64,000 nt of DNA from Echiichthys vipera (lineage: Eukaryota; Chordata; Actinopteri; Perciformes; Trachinidae): the NCBI GenBank assembly GCA_963691815.1, contig OY829650.1:27519195-27583194 (forward strand), given 5' to 3'. Made by a program: the position numbers and the translations under genes. Of the stretch, positions 11,203 to 46,091 are shown piece by piece. Under the pieces are notes generated by a model, which was not told where the DNA came from, ran no database searches, and was given only the letters and a program-made list of their open reading frames with translations. Each line of letters starts with the position of its first letter. Position 1 is the stretch's first letter.

Positions 11203-14200
11203 CCTATATTATTCACATTTTTTTTTAAGAGAAAATTTTCATTAATGAACAATCAAATATATAGGGCTTTGAGAGATACGACTTTAGCCCATACTGTTTT
11301 CTTTCTGGAAGGTGTGACATTGGCTCAACCTGCTGTTGGCCAATACCGATTATTTTCCTTTAAATATCGTTGTGCGTATTAATCGGTCACCCTCTCATAA
11401 ATGCAGCTGTTTAATTGGCTTTGAAACCATTGAACTCAAGAACTGAACTACAGTCTGAAAACTAAACTACAGTAAATGCAGTTGTGACCACCCCATGCCA
11501 CCCCTTCCAGGAGAGGAGGTGAAAAGCCAGCAGCTGATGACAGTGCACCCTCTGTGTTTGTTGTGTGGGAGATCTTGTGGGAGTCTGAGGATGGAACTGT
11601 GTGAAAAGAGCACATAAATGAAGACTAAAACAGTAGTCCTCCTTCAGGGTGCAGTTGAGCGTCAGTGATGGGGGAGACTCTGGCAGAGGAGGCCTTTTTG
11701 GATGATTGTGATGCATCTTCTGTTCCCGTTGTGACGTCAAGTGGCCGGCAGCAAGTGGAGTGACTTGTCTCCTCTTCCTGTGCTTGGAGCGGTTGCCAGG
11801 CAACAGCTGTCCAATCCCCTCTCCCTTCTCCTTGTCTTCCCTCCTCTCTTCGTACAGCTCATGTGTGAAGGTCATTCCTCCTTCCCTCCCCTTCTCTCTC
11901 TGTCTGTCTCTCTCTCTCTCTCTCAATCTCAATCCTCTCTCCTTCAATCAGGGGACAGGAAACTCGTCAAGATTTAACGGGAAGTGATGTAAGACACAGA
12001 CCAAAGGAGACTGCTTTGAAGTGTTTAGATTCAGCCTCCAACAGTAGGTGTTAATGTAGTGTAGTAAAGGAACCAAATCTAATAAGCTGAGGTTTGCAGT
12101 GTTCTGAATGTGTAATTCTGTTGTGAATCGCTGATGTTTAATCAATAACTCTGCGTTCTGTCGCTGCAGGATGACTAGGTTTCCTTAACGGGCCAGATAA
12201 GCAAATCTGAACACACAGTCTGCAGATCATATCTATAACGGGAAACTTTGACATGGAAATAAATGAAAACATTTGTTCCACAACTGAAAGAAGAAGGATA
12301 AATGCCCAAGTGTACTTTTTGTTGAGCCACTTGTGCAGGTTTCTGGTTTCTTCATTGAAAATAGAACCTCTGTTTTTTTATTTACAGAGGTACAAATCAA
12401 TATGACTAGTCTGCACGCCTTTACAAGACGTGTCGCTTGTAAAGATGTGCCTAGTCATTCTGTAATGTAACTCTGCAGTGATTTAGAGGAAATAGAAGCT
12501 GCTGGCTGTTACGGGTGATTTGCCTCAGTTGCAGCAGATTGTGTTTGTTTGTGTATGTGAGTATGTGGGGGAGTGTGTGAGAACACACTGAAAATGGCTT
12601 CTTCCACATGCAGTTCCTAGTCTAAATCCAATGGGCTTTTGATTCCTGCCCCCTCTCTCCATTATACCTGATAATTAATTGGCCTCATTAACCCATTACG
12701 AATAAGAATCTCTGCGGCCCTGATCCCATTCTCTTTTGCTCAGTCTGTGTGTCATAGCACACAACCGTAAAGAGAAGAATAGTTTAAGGTGAATAGACTG
12801 TGAATAAGCTTGTTATTTTAATTCATATTTGAATGTTAAAACATCTGGTTGGTGTTGGATCTCAGTGGTTCTCAGAGTGATGTATTTTGTAGCTTCAATA
12901 AGTATATTTGTCCAAAGAAGTTTTAGCGGAAGTTTGTATGAATTTAATCATGGGATTCCTCGAACTTCATTTATGGATTCCTGCTGGTTTTGATGTCAAC
13001 TAAAAAGAACAAACGCTAGTGTGCTCGCCGTGACCCAACGGCCAACTGCTGCTTGACAATGTTACGCCAAGTGTTGTGGTTTGCACAGAGACTAGACTGG
13101 ACTGTAAATCACTCAAAATGACTAATCGACTGAACTAATCGTAGTCAGCTAAGACCAAATGGCCGGTTAGTCAATTAAGTGACTAAGCGGGGGCTGCCCT
13201 ACTTTGTTCCACAATATATTTTACCATATTGTTTAACATGATATTAGACTATTTTCTTCATATCCATGGTTTAATAGATATCTGCTCTACTTACTCCTAA
13301 ACCTGGTTTATGTTTCCATTAAAACAAGCAAACAAACTATGGCACTATTATCATTTAGTTTCTAATTCAAAATGTCTCACAGTGTAACGGTACAGAAGCT
13401 TTCTCTACACTGGAACCCTGCTGTTAAGACTGAGAGAGAGCGCATCTTTGACTGGCTGTCATGCACACCAGAGGGGTTAATACCTAAATGTTATTGCAGG
13501 ATTTTGAGCATTAAGCACAAAGTCTGTTTATTCCGGCAAGATTTCAATGCTTTTATTTTTTTTGCAGGACAATAGCGAACATCTTATTTTCTGATTACAT
13601 TCTGATTATTTTGTTTAAAGTGGAAACAGACAACTTTCCCCCTAGCATTTCCAAGTGGTATTACAGTTGGTGCCGCTGCTGAAGACTTGGTTCAGACTAC
13701 TGAGCCTCTGTGTCATTACTTTATTAACTTCTTAAGTATAGACACAACTCAAGCGCTATCTTCCTTTGTGCCGGAAAGCAAGCCTTAATTTTCGCAGGAG
13801 ATCGAACCCAGTGGCAGACCGGAGATTGTACCAGTTGGTGGTAAGGAGATCGTATTTGGCGGCAGACAGAATTGCATAGTGAAAGCGATGCTTATAGGAA
13901 ACCAATCTAAACACAGATGGTGTCATTATTCTATTGTCATTACATTGTGCATTTACGTCATAATGGTAAGTTAAAGTAAATAACTTGTGAGAAAGGGAAG
14001 TGCAGTGAAATTAAATGAATCCCAACAGTGTTTATCCTATACTTCCTAAATCCTGGCGCACTCTGAGATTTCTGATGCTCTCTGTACAAAAGACACACTT
14101 AGGGTACTGAGAAAGACAAAAGTAAAATAAAGTTTCTCCAGTCAAAGTGATGCTTTTACAGCAGCACAGAGGACAGAGGAAGGCACTTTTGGGTAGATTG

Positions 14201-15914
14201 GTGCTCACAGTGCTCATCTCCTGGCTCTAGATGGTCACCTTTAGGGAAAATATGTCTTCTCCAGCGGTGTGTGAGTGTCTGTGTTCAGTAAGTGCATACC
14301 TCTCTAATCTCTACTCTGTAAGCCAGAGCAGACTGTTGTATGATGTATTTGCGCTGTGCTGCAGTAACAATGTGGGTAGTGAACCAGACAGAGATGAATT
14401 AAAAGAGGTGTAGTTTGGCAATGTGTAGAAGCATATCAGTTTATATACTGTATGTGTTTGGTTGAAAAATAAACTGTCTGTAGGCCCAAAAACTGACTGT
14501 TGTCTCGGACATGTCAACATCATTTGTCATCACAGAAAACCTAAGAATCATTTCCAGCTGTCTTCAGCTGTATCCCAGTTCAATACATGCAAATTCTAAG
14601 AAATATATGCTGTGAACAAATACAGTAGTTAATATCAAAGTTTCTTCTTTAAGCTGTTAGTAATACCAAAAAAACTTACTTTTTGAACTGAAAAATATGT
14701 GTGTTGTTGGATCACACTGCAACTTTGGAACGGTACTTCTCCATTTCTTTTGTGAATTACATTTTTGAGGAGTGCGCTATTGCTGCCCACTATTCAAAAA
14801 TCACTATAGTTTGTGTGCATTGTGAGCTTTGAGTATAAACACATTACTTACTAAAAACCTGCTTTAAATTAGTGTATTGCAAATGGTAAATTAACTTGTA
14901 CAGGTCCGACCACTCACACGACAAGGTATTTTTACACTCCTTGACACATATTCACACACTTATGGTAGAAGCTGGGACCAATGCCCAAGGACAATTCACA
15001 TCCTAACTGAAGGAGCTGGGGACCGAACCGCTTATCTTCCCATCAGTGAATGACCCGCCCTACCTCCTGAGCCCTGATCTCGGTGTTCTCACCAATGAAG
15101 TAAATATTGACACAATAGCTGCAGTGGCCTGTGTGTGACAGACACATTGACCGGCAGAGTGTTGGCAGTGACGCTCAGGAGCAGATGTCTGCTGTAATAT
15201 ACAGACCAGACAGCAGAATGAGGACAGCCCATCTGTTACTGTTAGCATCAGTGTTCTGTCAGGAGTCCTTGCTCCCTGTCCTTCTTCATTTAGCCTGTTT
15301 TCTTCTTTTGTTCTCGCTCATTTTGTTTTGGTTTATTATTTCCAGTCACAGCAGCATAGACCTTCCTTATCTAACTAAAATTGAAGGAGTTTCTGTCTGT
15401 CTGCCCTTCGATTTTCTCAACAACCGATCATCTGATCTACGTCCCATTTGGTGGGTGTATCACTTAGGACTCAGGGAAGTGCAGTGTTGAGTGTAAGCCC
15501 TTGAGATAGTAGTGTAGTGTGTTACTAACACTCTGTGTATTAAGGGGGGGCCCCTATTAACTGTTGCCCTGCTGAACGGCATGCAGCCTACAGATGACTG
15601 CTGGCTACAGAACATCCAAGAACAGATGAAGAAAGAGAGACTGGAACAACCCGAGGTGTTACATTGTCGCAAACTCAAACAGTTCAAAATGAAAACTTCT
15701 AGCATTGCAAGGGGACAAGTGTGATGCAGGCAGGTATGTTTTGAATGGGCACTGCACTAGTTAATATAATTACTGTACCCAGCTGATTCAGGAGTTTAGG
15801 GCTTGTTTTTTTTCCTTTTTTCTTTTATTGTAACATTTAATTAATGTAGGGAATAGCATGCAATTTATGCAATAAAAAATATACTTTACATATATGGAAA
15901 TTTGATAATTTACC
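11203..15914. other. Non-coding stretch, probably sptbn4 intron
   Basis: No supported exon or RNA gene. The stretch has a CT-rich tract at about 11880-11945. The longest frames (near 11462-11947) derive from this simple sequence and resemble no protein I know. Confidence 0.55.
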
Positions 15915-15919
15915 ATACA

Positions 15920-16289
15920 TATAGAAGAAGAAGAAGAAGAAGATTTCCTTTATTTATCCCGCAAGGGGAAATTCAATTTTTTTCCTCTGTTATTATTATT
16001 ATTGTACAGATTACACACACACAGGAATACACACATGCACAAACAGGACCTATATACATGCAATTAATGGAGAGATGTCAGAGCGAGGGGGCTGCCAATG
16101 TCTCAGCGCCCCGAGCAGTTTGTGGTTTGGTGCCTTGCTCAACAGCACCTCAGCAGTGCCCAGGAGATGAACTGGCATCTCTCTAGCCACCAGTCCACGC
16201 TCCATTCATGGTCCACACAGGGACTCAAACCGGCGACCCTACGGTTCCCACACAAGTTACCTATGGAAGGACTGAGCTACTGCCGCCCA
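15920..16289 (-). mobile_element. tRNA-derived SINE, minus strand
   Basis: Read on the minus strand, the head (16289 leftward) begins gggcggcagtagctcagt, an A-box-like tRNA start, and carries ggtttgagtccc (about 16220-16235), a B-box-like sequence. The body follows (caccagtc, tgccttgctcaacagcacct in + orientation). The tail contains ccttgcgggataaataaagg and ends in a (TTC)n run (15923-15942 on the + strand as agaagaag). This is the layout of a Pol III SINE with a LINE-like tail. Confidence 0.8.
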
Positions 16290-16646
16290 AAGTTATAGTT
16301 ATGATTCTACATCTGCAGTTGTGGAATACGTTAAATGTTTTATTTGCAAAAATATCTGACTTTTTTTTCTTTTTAGAAAAAAATTACTTGAAACAGAGTG
16401 GAGGGTGAGAAACCCATTAGGAGGAATACCTTCCCCTTTTTTGTCAAGCTTTTGTCTTTATGGGACAGTTGATAGTGTAGAGGCAGACAGGAAATGAGGG
16501 GGGAGAGAGGGGAAGGATTTGCAGAGAAGGTCTCAGGCTGCATCTGAACCAAATACGTTGTTATCTGGTTGTGTCAGGGCGTCCGGGAATACTTTCTGAT
16601 TTCTGTCACATGACGTTTTTAGATTTTCTGCCTTACATAGTGTTTA

Positions 16647-17140
16647 CCATAGCCAGTATATAATGGCTGAAAGCGCAGCTCCACTTCCTCCCACTGTACA
16701 AAAGTTAAACCCCAAAATCCCTGATACGGGCACCACCATATTGCAACCAGCCTGCACAGTAGAGATTGGGCGGTATAAGCGTGTTATCGAAGTGACGTCA
16801 ATACTTCCATCTGACAAATTGTGAGCCGATTCAAGTTGATTCAAGGCTGTCAATCATGACCTTTATAAGTTATAGCCAATTAAAACCAATTCAAAAAAGT
16901 ACCAGAAAAAAAGAGCTTGAACAAACATCAATGTAATGTACTACCTACATTGACAGAAACCATCTTTGAGAAAAATTGATTTGAGTTGTACTTTGATTTG
17001 GTTTGGCCCGTGTCCCATCCACTAACATGGGAGTAGGATTTATGACCTATACTGTAGCCAGCCACCAGGGGGCGATCCAGGTGCTTTGGCTTCACTTCTG
17101 GGGAGCTGTGAAGCCGTCTATCTTTATATACAGTCTGTGG
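16647..17140. mobile_element. TA-flanked MITE
   Basis: The ends are inverted: ccatagccagtatata at 16647 and, reversed, ccacagactgtatata at 17140. TA lies directly outside each end (16645-16646 and 17141-17142), the target duplication of Tc1/mariner-type elements. The right part (ccaccagggggcgatcca; cttcacttctgg) is text I recognise from a very common fish repeat. No coding capacity. Confidence 0.7.
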
Positions 17141-19110
17141 TATGTACTACAAGAAAAGGAGTATTTGAATCCTTTTAATACAAGTAAAAGTAATTTAGTT
17201 ATTCAGTGCTTCCATCAGCAGATGACCAGGTAAAGTTGAGCCCACTCTATTAGTAGAAAAAGAAAAGGACCCAGCAGTACCGACCACATTAGGCAGGTGA
17301 TGTCATTGCACAAACTCCATAGCAACGAGCAGGAGCATCGCTTTTACAACGTTAAATGGGTAGCGCGTCTTTAAAGTGGGGCGACTTGCAAAACACAGAT
17401 TTAAAGAGGAATGGTCCAAACTGAAACAGTAAAAAAAACAATGTCTTTCAAACACCATTGCCTAAGTTTGAAAACCAGGCTGTTTCTAAGATTTCTGTGT
17501 CTCCAAGCTCAGTGACAATGGAAGACGTTATGCAACTGTTTTCAGAGTCCAAACTGATCCGATCTGAAAGTCAGTTGGATGTGTTGGATTTTCCTTCACA
17601 TTTTTATATTTGGATCAGTTCGCTGTGGGATCTCTGCAGATACTGTTCGTATGAGACGTGGAATATTATGATCCTCTTTGAGCTGCAAACTGAGTAAGTG
17701 TGAGTGTGGAGTAGTGGCTCTGAGTCAGTGGGTGAAGCTGCTCAAGCCCACACAACCCTCCCACTTACCGCAGAGGACGGCCTGCATCAGCAGCCAGGCA
17801 ATCGCTACACCAGAATAAAAGCTGACGCAACGCTCTAACACCGGAAGTTACAGGACAAGGAGTGGTGTAGTGTAAAGCTTTTAATTCCTCTCTGTTATCC
17901 GTGTTTGCTAATGTGTACACATAGTTGCTCCTGAAAGATGCCCATTATAACCACATTCATCCCCAGTTTGCTTTGCTGGAACAACTGGGAGTTAACTGCA
18001 GTTTCATAAAATATGTGGTTTTGAGGAAAAAAACAATACGTTTATTCTTATGCCTCTCCTTTTCTTCTATTTTTTATTGTAACCTTTAGTTAATGTAGTA
18101 AATGGGAGTTAATGAGGGAGAAATATGTATTTTCCATATATGAAATCTGATCTAGTAATTATCATATCATTTACCATACGTTTATTCATACATTTGCAAG
18201 ATATTGTAGAATATTTAAAATATGGTATTTACAAAATATCTGACATTAAAACATTACAACTAGTGCCATTTTAATGTTGTAAAATGCAGTACCATAGATT
18301 TGGTATTTTCCACATGTTACGCAATACACAATATTTGACTATAACAAAAATATATTGATATATGTTTGATTTGACATATTCTTTTTACAGCATTTTGAAA
18401 ATGAAACTCAATTGCCATGTGCTGCAAAATATGTAAATTTAGATATTTTATATTTCGTAAAAAAAAACATTTTTTTGTAATATTGACTTAACATTAACAG
18501 TCACATCACCATATGCAGTTATATTTGCTATCTTGTAAGCTGCAATGTTTTTAGTATTACTTTACATTGTTCTATGACTAAGCCTGTCTTTATAATACTC
18601 AAATTGACACTGTGGAGCTACCTTGGTGAAATCAGAAATATCCTTTCAACCATTCTCACACGGCAGGTCCGGGGGGTTTGGACCGGAAACCTTTTTATCA
18701 CTCAGTGCCATCCAGTTTCCAGTCATCAGGCAGCCCCCTGTGTCTGTAGATCTTATCAAAACCTGAGCAAATCAGGCAGGATATTGTCCTCTTTGGATGA
18801 TGAGTCACTGCTCAAATGTATTTTACCGTCTTAGTGTAATGTGTTAGCACAGTCTGAAATTACTGCCCACTGAGCACCTAATGCTGGAAAATGTAGTGTG
18901 TGTCAGAATATTAATATTATTTGCTCTTGAAGTTTCAAGATTGTGTTTCATTTTAAGTTCTGTAACACAGTATGATGGAGTCCAAAACTAAATTTGTGGC
19001 ATGTGTTAGCCAGCAAGTTTTACATGTTTCTGAACACCCTTTGCAAATGTGTATTTGGTAACAATTATGAATTAGTCACACCCTTGTTGGTATAAATTGG
19101 CACTGGTTTT

Positions 19111-19300
19111 TTGGTCGATTAGTTCACCACTTTGGTCCGGACTGAAATGACTTAACAACTACTGGATGGATTTCCATGAAAATGTGTTCACTGTTCATGG
19201 TTCCCAGAGGATGACTCCTACTGACTTTGGTGATCCTCTGAATTTTCCTCTGGTGTCACCGTGAGGTCGGCATGTGCTTTTAAATGAAATGTGAAACTTG
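19111..19300. repeat. Probable dispersed fish repeat
   Basis: The text ttggtccggactgaaatgac, aactactggatggatttcca, cccagaggatgactcctact and gactttggtgatcctctga follows a consensus I remember from many fish introns. Limits and family were not determined. Confidence 0.45.
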
Positions 19301-19893
19301 CCCTCATTAGTATCCATCATCAGGAAAAATTGTAATAACTTTGGTTATCATCTGACTTTTCATCTTGCGCCATCGTCGTGTCAAATATTCAGTTTGTCCA
19401 ATACTTTAGTTCATGGCTACAAAACTAAACTTCTTCTGTCTTTTGGGTTGAAATGGCTTTGTTCCGACAACACAAAAAGCATTTATAAATGTAAAGAAAT
19501 ATTAGTTAAACTGTTTGTGTGTTCGTTTAAGTGCACCAGTGCCAGAGGACTTCTTAATGTTAGATAAGGTGCTAGCCAGTAGCAGCCATATTGTTGTCAT
19601 TTAAGGGGGTTAAATATAGACACTGAACGAATAATAGCTTTGTAAGTTGTATATGTAAGTAAGTAACAGATACATTGAGGACACTGGTTTTGGTAGACAC
19701 AGGTAAATTAACCACCAAATTTTCTTTTTGTTTTTATAAGATATTTTTCTTTCTTTGTTTCCTTCTTTTTTTCTGTATTTCTCTCTCCAACACACACACA
19801 CAAACACACAGGCTGCGAAAAGACGAATTGTAATTGGATGGGGGAGGCAAAAATGGAGAAAAAGGAAGGGAGCAGGTGTACACAAGGAATGGT

Positions 19894-20007
<114 letters not shown>

Positions 20008-21489
20008 GTGCGTGGGGGGTGGGTGGGTGTGTGTGTGTGTGTGTGTGTGTGTGAGAAAGGGGGTTTAGTACTGAATGAGGTACAAAAGGGGGCAGAAATA
20101 TGAAAAAGAGAGGACAGAGAGAGAAGGGGGAAGGGGAGTAGGAGGTAATTTATGAGGCATTTTAATACGATGAGGTTTAATGTCTTCACACAAACACACA
20201 CACACGCATCCTAACCCAGTTCTGCAATGTCTGCACATAATTATCCAATCATAAGATCCAGCGGATATTTGTAGATGTGATGAAGCAGAGAAAAGAGACC
20301 GTATGTGGCTCCTTATGATTATATTCAAATATGGTGTAATGATATTGGTCTACGAAACTTCAGCATTCCGAGAGCTCGAAGTGACGTTTTCAAATGTCCT
20401 CTTTTGTACGATCAAGAGTCCAAATAATTAAGTTTTGGAAGAATTAGAAAACCAGAAAATATTCACATTTGAGAAGCTGAAACCAGTGATGTTTTGCCTT
20501 TTTGGCTTAAAAATGACTTGAAATGGATTATTTCAGTCAGATCACTCAGAAGTAGTTTATTAAAATTGTGAATCATTGTTACAATAATTCATTTTTCTCA
20601 TAGGACGAATTGTACTGAGTGCACTATTGTGAAAGAAAATGGGTTCGGGTTTTCTGATTGTTGATCAGACAATGTGGTCACAGATTGTTGACATTTTATA
20701 ATCCAACAGATTATGAATTGTTAAAAAAAAAGTTATGAATTTAATCCCAGTCGTGTCTAGATGGTTACCCCACCCCAACTACACTACTGTTAACCATCTA
20801 AGCTCTGCCTTAGCCATCTCCTGAAACTTTTGCAAATCTTGGGTCACCATCTAAATGCAACTTTTTATCCCTGTATTTGCAACAGATGGTTTAATTGTTC
20901 CCTCTCTGTCTTAAACGAGTATATCATTAGAATATCCATGTTCTTCTTTCTTATGTTCTTATATACATCTTCACTTCCTCATGGACACCACACCTGAAGA
21001 AAAACACATTAGAAACTTTATTCTTCTGACTTAAATCTCATGAGCTTCTGTTATCAGGGTAGATGATCTGATTAGATTTTGGAGTATCTTTTGGCATAAA
21101 TTTGCATAGTGATGAGGAGAAAGTGATTAATATGAAACTGAAATAAGCTTAAAGATTATGAGTTTATGGTGATGTGTCCCAGGTGCTGTGCAGAGATGCA
21201 GAGACACAGATTCACTGATTAAGGTGGTAGTTGCTTTACCTAGGGACCTTATTATCATGACAGGTTATGTTTGTATGGTGATTATGGTGGGACATTTGGT
21301 ATCTTAAGTGAGTTTTGTGTTCAGTATTTACCTGGAGTGTTGTGTATGCTTTTGACTCTGCTCTACATGCTCAACTGTACATGGTCTGTATTCATTATCT
21401 TCTTTAATGGTCCCTTCTTAATAAACAGGAAAAGTCTGACCTCTGTCTCACCACTCTCCCTGTGCTCCTTCCTCCTCCCATCCATCCAG

Positions 21490-42498
<21,009 letters not shown>

Positions 42499-45350
42499 AC
42501 CATGTGACAGATCGGTCGGGATTGAATCGTATGAACTCCGGATAGGAGGTGGGGCCGTAGACTGGTAGTGAACGCCCCCCTCCTTCTCTCCGCCTCCAAC
42601 ACTGTCAACAAAGCGGTTGTGTTTGGATGGAAAGTGACACACAGGACAGAAGGACTGACCCAGGCTCACTCATAGGACGGACAGGACGGATTTGGAGCAG
42701 GAGACATTTGTCTCTCTTTCTCTCTCTCTCTTTTTCTGTCTCTGTGAGAGCACACAGAGTCACTGACGCTCCGCCTACGCCCCCCCTGGTGGCTGTTTCA
42801 GAGAACTGCAGAGAGAGTTTCGTGCTGCTGAACCCCTGGCAGCGTTAACGCAAGAGAGGGACGGGACATGCATCACGTTGACTCAAAGGTTGATTGCTGG
42901 TAGTGCGATAAAACGTAGCTCATTCTGTTCCATGTTTGTTTTTTCTATGAGATGAGCTGTACCTGTATGTATTTCATGTCTGTCTGTCCTATCTACTGTA
43001 TCTATCTGTCTGTAAGTCGAGACATCCTACACTATGTCTTATTACTCCTCGGAAAACGAAAGATAATGAAATTATGCCAAAATGTTTTACAGACCAACAA
43101 ACTTAGAGAAAAGGTTGTTTTTTTTTGTTCACGTTTTCTCCAATTTGTTCGATCTGTCTCAGAAAAAATGTGGAAGGGACACTGGTTTTACTTTGATACC
43201 AAACAGCACTGAAGCCACATCCATCTAATCTCACCACGGATGAGTCAACACATTATAAACAGCGACAGCACTGTGCTGATTGCAGGAAGGTGATGATGTA
43301 AGACAAGAGAAGAGTAGATGGCCAACCAGGGTCAACACGTTAAGAAATACAGGAGATGTGTCATCGTTCCTCAGAAAGTTATAGAAATACATCCACAGGC
43401 TTGAAATCCTTGAGAAAGATCACCTCTGAAATTAGCTCGAAGTGTTGAAATCTGCCCACAAAGAGCAAACAGAGCCACTTCTCTTCGTTTATACAGGATT
43501 AAACATTTTCTTGTGAAGATTTCTGCAAGACAGATGGGTCAGAACAAGGTGTTTGACCTGTGAAGTCTACATGACGGTATGGTCACTGCAGCCACTTGGG
43601 CTCCCAGGTCTAATTTATATAAACACACATGTACAGTTCTTGGATCAGTGGTCAGAAAGAGATCAAAACTAATCTGATGGTAGACTCTTGCTCTCAGGGG
43701 CCTCATTCATTAAAATGTTTCATTTGACTTAAATTCATGTTAGAAAACATCAAAAAAAACCTATAGCATTCATATTTTGGAAAGCTGTAAGGGCCAAGAT
43801 TTATATTTTCGATATCTCAAAGGTAAATCAGTCCAATTCACTGTCACCTGCTGATTTTAGCATCAGGATCAGTTTTCCATAAGTAACATGTTTGGCTTTG
43901 GTCGTAAGCACAAAATCAGTGCCTGGCATGTTTTGAATGAATGAGGCCCCTGAAAACAGGCCTCATCTACTCTTTTATGCTCTTACAACATCAGACTGCT
44001 TGTTGGAGATTCTCTTTTTTATTTATTTATTTTTTGATTTATTCACACAAATCTGTTGCATCCTTTTTTTATACAGAATTCAAAATATCCTGTATTTCCG
44101 TGTGAAAGTGTGTGTTTGTGTGTGTGCGTGCATGCGTGCGTGTGTTGCTGCTCTCCGCTCCCAGGGTCTCCATAGCTCTCAGGTTATTTATGTTAGTGTG
44201 TGTGCTTACCGTGTGCTTCACATATTAATATGGTTGTCCCGTCAGACACCAAATCAGTCTTCCAGACACATCCCATCCACCACACACACACACACACACA
44301 TAAAGAAGAATATAACTCAGCAGGTTTAAAATGTTAAAGGTTATGAACATGTGTGTAAAAGGTCATCAAACTGTCCAGGTCAACATCCCATCAGTGTAGA
44401 GTTCGACAGAATGAGTGAATGAACTGACGGTGATAGCTGACCGATATCAGACTGACCAAATATTTAGAAAAGGGGGCTGAAGTGTCAGTAAGTTTGTGAG
44501 ATTGCATGTTTTGCTTGGAGAGAAATCACTCATCAATAGCTTGTCTTTGCAGCCCGCTGACTCTGCATCCACGCATCAGTTAACGTTACATTTTTCTGTA
44601 AACTCACCACAAAGCCATAAGGGGAGAATCGTCTAAGTCTAATAAACTTGTAAATGCAGCTGGGGGATTTTGGGAAGCACCAGCTGCAGGTTATCCTGGT
44701 CAGATATGGGTCAGATAGCAGTTAAAATCCTTTTAAGAATGATTTCAAATTAAGTTTCAGCATCACTGCTTCTGCGTGAAAACCTTGTTCATTTCAGTTG
44801 TAGTGTTTTTGATTCTTTCAGGTAGAGTCCAGCTGAAATCACTGTTGCAGTACAGCGTACATATCCGGTCCGTAAATCACAGGTCCTGTGTTCTCCTTGG
44901 AGAAACAATCTGAAGACAAAAGGGATACATTTCTATTTAATAGTTTAGCATTCATTTCATCAGAATACCGCTAGTTCTCTGTCTACGCAGATGGAAACAG
45001 CCATTCAAACTGCTTCAACCATAGTTGGTTAAAGCAGTAAGGTCACTGTTGCGTCACGGGCAGGCGATCACACTGACTAATGCAAAGACTGCTACAACAG
45101 GAGAGCCAGAGTTTGAACAGCAGCCTAGCCTCGTTCACGACAGCCTCATCCCGTGTGCTGCTCTGTAACAGAGGTGAGGCCGTTAACCAGATGTGCATTT
45201 GCCAAATCAATGAGATAGTCATTATCTTTCACGTCTTTTCTTTTGTAAAACCAGAAAACACTTCTGATAAAGCATAAAACCTCAATTTTGGTGCGGCGTC
45301 TTCTTTGCCTCATTCTGGTGATGGACTTCCCACCCACTGGCCAGTGACGA
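42499..45350 (+). other. Probable sptbn4 3' UTR and downstream sequence
   Basis: The sequence after the stop codon has no supported coding exon. An AATAAA at 44641-44646 is a candidate polyadenylation signal, but other hexamers exist further on, so the transcript end is not fixed. Short TG and CA runs occur at about 44107-44145 and 44280-44300. Confidence 0.4.
43694..43953. mobile_element. Short MITE with near-perfect inverted ends
   Basis: tcaggggcctcattcatt at 43694 is repeated exactly, inverted, at 43953 (aatgaatgaggcccctga). The 260-base element is non-coding. No clear target duplication is visible. Confidence 0.7.
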
Positions 45351-45351
45351 T

Positions 45352-45610
45352 TAGAATCAGAATCAGAATCAGAATCAGAAAACCTTTAATGTCCCGCAGA
45401 CGGGGAAATTCTTTTGTCACAGCAGCAACAGAATATGACAAAATAAGATCAAAAATAACAAAAATAAGCAATAAAGTTAAATTTAAAAAGGGAAGAAATA
45501 GAAATAGACATATGTACATATTCACATGATGTAGTGCAGTTGTTCTTGTTTTGTAATAATATAATATGGAGTGAATAAATATGAGTAAATAAGACCAAAT
45601 AGTGCAAAAA
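45352..45610. repeat. Retroposon tail with (GAATCA)n
   Basis: Four agaatc units, then aaacctttaatgtcccgcag and acggggaaattcttttgtca, then an A-rich stretch with aaataac units. It is the same tail type as at 10773 and 15920. Confidence 0.6.
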
Positions 45611-45917
45611 TAGAAGGTTTCAAAACAGTGTTTTTTCAGTTTTACAAGTGAAAAGACTTCAAGAAGGAAAACTAACTTGTTAGTTTGACAAATGTATGTC
45701 TGGTTAGAGGACTATTCCACACACAAAATGACCATTTGCATCAGTTATCACCCTGTGTTACCTTGAATTAGTGAAGAACACTTTGTTTTTGTCACATGTC
45801 TCCGCGGTGAACCAAGAATAAAGAAAAAGAGAAAAGTCTTGATGAATTAAATAAATGGGTGGCGCTCTAAACAACAGCTAAATTAGATTAAAAACATCTG
45901 TTTAAAAACTCTCACAG

Positions 45918-46091
45918 AGCGGCTGATGGTACAGTGGTTAGAGCCCCAGAGCAGCTGAAGGTCCTCAAGGCAGCGGCCGCGGGTTTGACTACGACCTGCG
46001 GCCCTTTGCTGCATGCCTCCCCCTCTCTCTCCCCTAATATATAATATCTAATAAAGACTTGGAAAACCTCCAAAAAATAATCTTTAAAAAA
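45918..46091 (+). mobile_element. tRNA-derived SINE, copy 1
   Basis: Begins ggctgatggtacagtggtta with an A-box-like tRNA start, then gcggccgcgggtttgactac (B-box-like region), acctgcggccctttgctgca and a CT-rich body. It ends in taataaagacttggaaaacc and an A-rich tail. It shares head, body and tail with 47765-47931. Confidence 0.75.

Noticed and set aside
11462..11977. 161-codon minus-strand frame and two + frames
   Set aside because: Driven by a CT/GA-rich tract; low-complexity Arg/Glu or Ser/Leu content and no recognisable domain or splice context.
21271..21489. Open frame upstream of, and continuous with, the first sptbn4 exon, with an ATG
   Set aside because: The added residues are hydrophobic and unlike spectrin, and a good pyrimidine tract and CAG acceptor stand at 21489. 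It remains only a weak candidate for an alternative start.
45918..46000. tRNA gene
   Set aside because: The head has tRNA-like boxes but cannot form a full cloverleaf and continues into a SINE body and tail.
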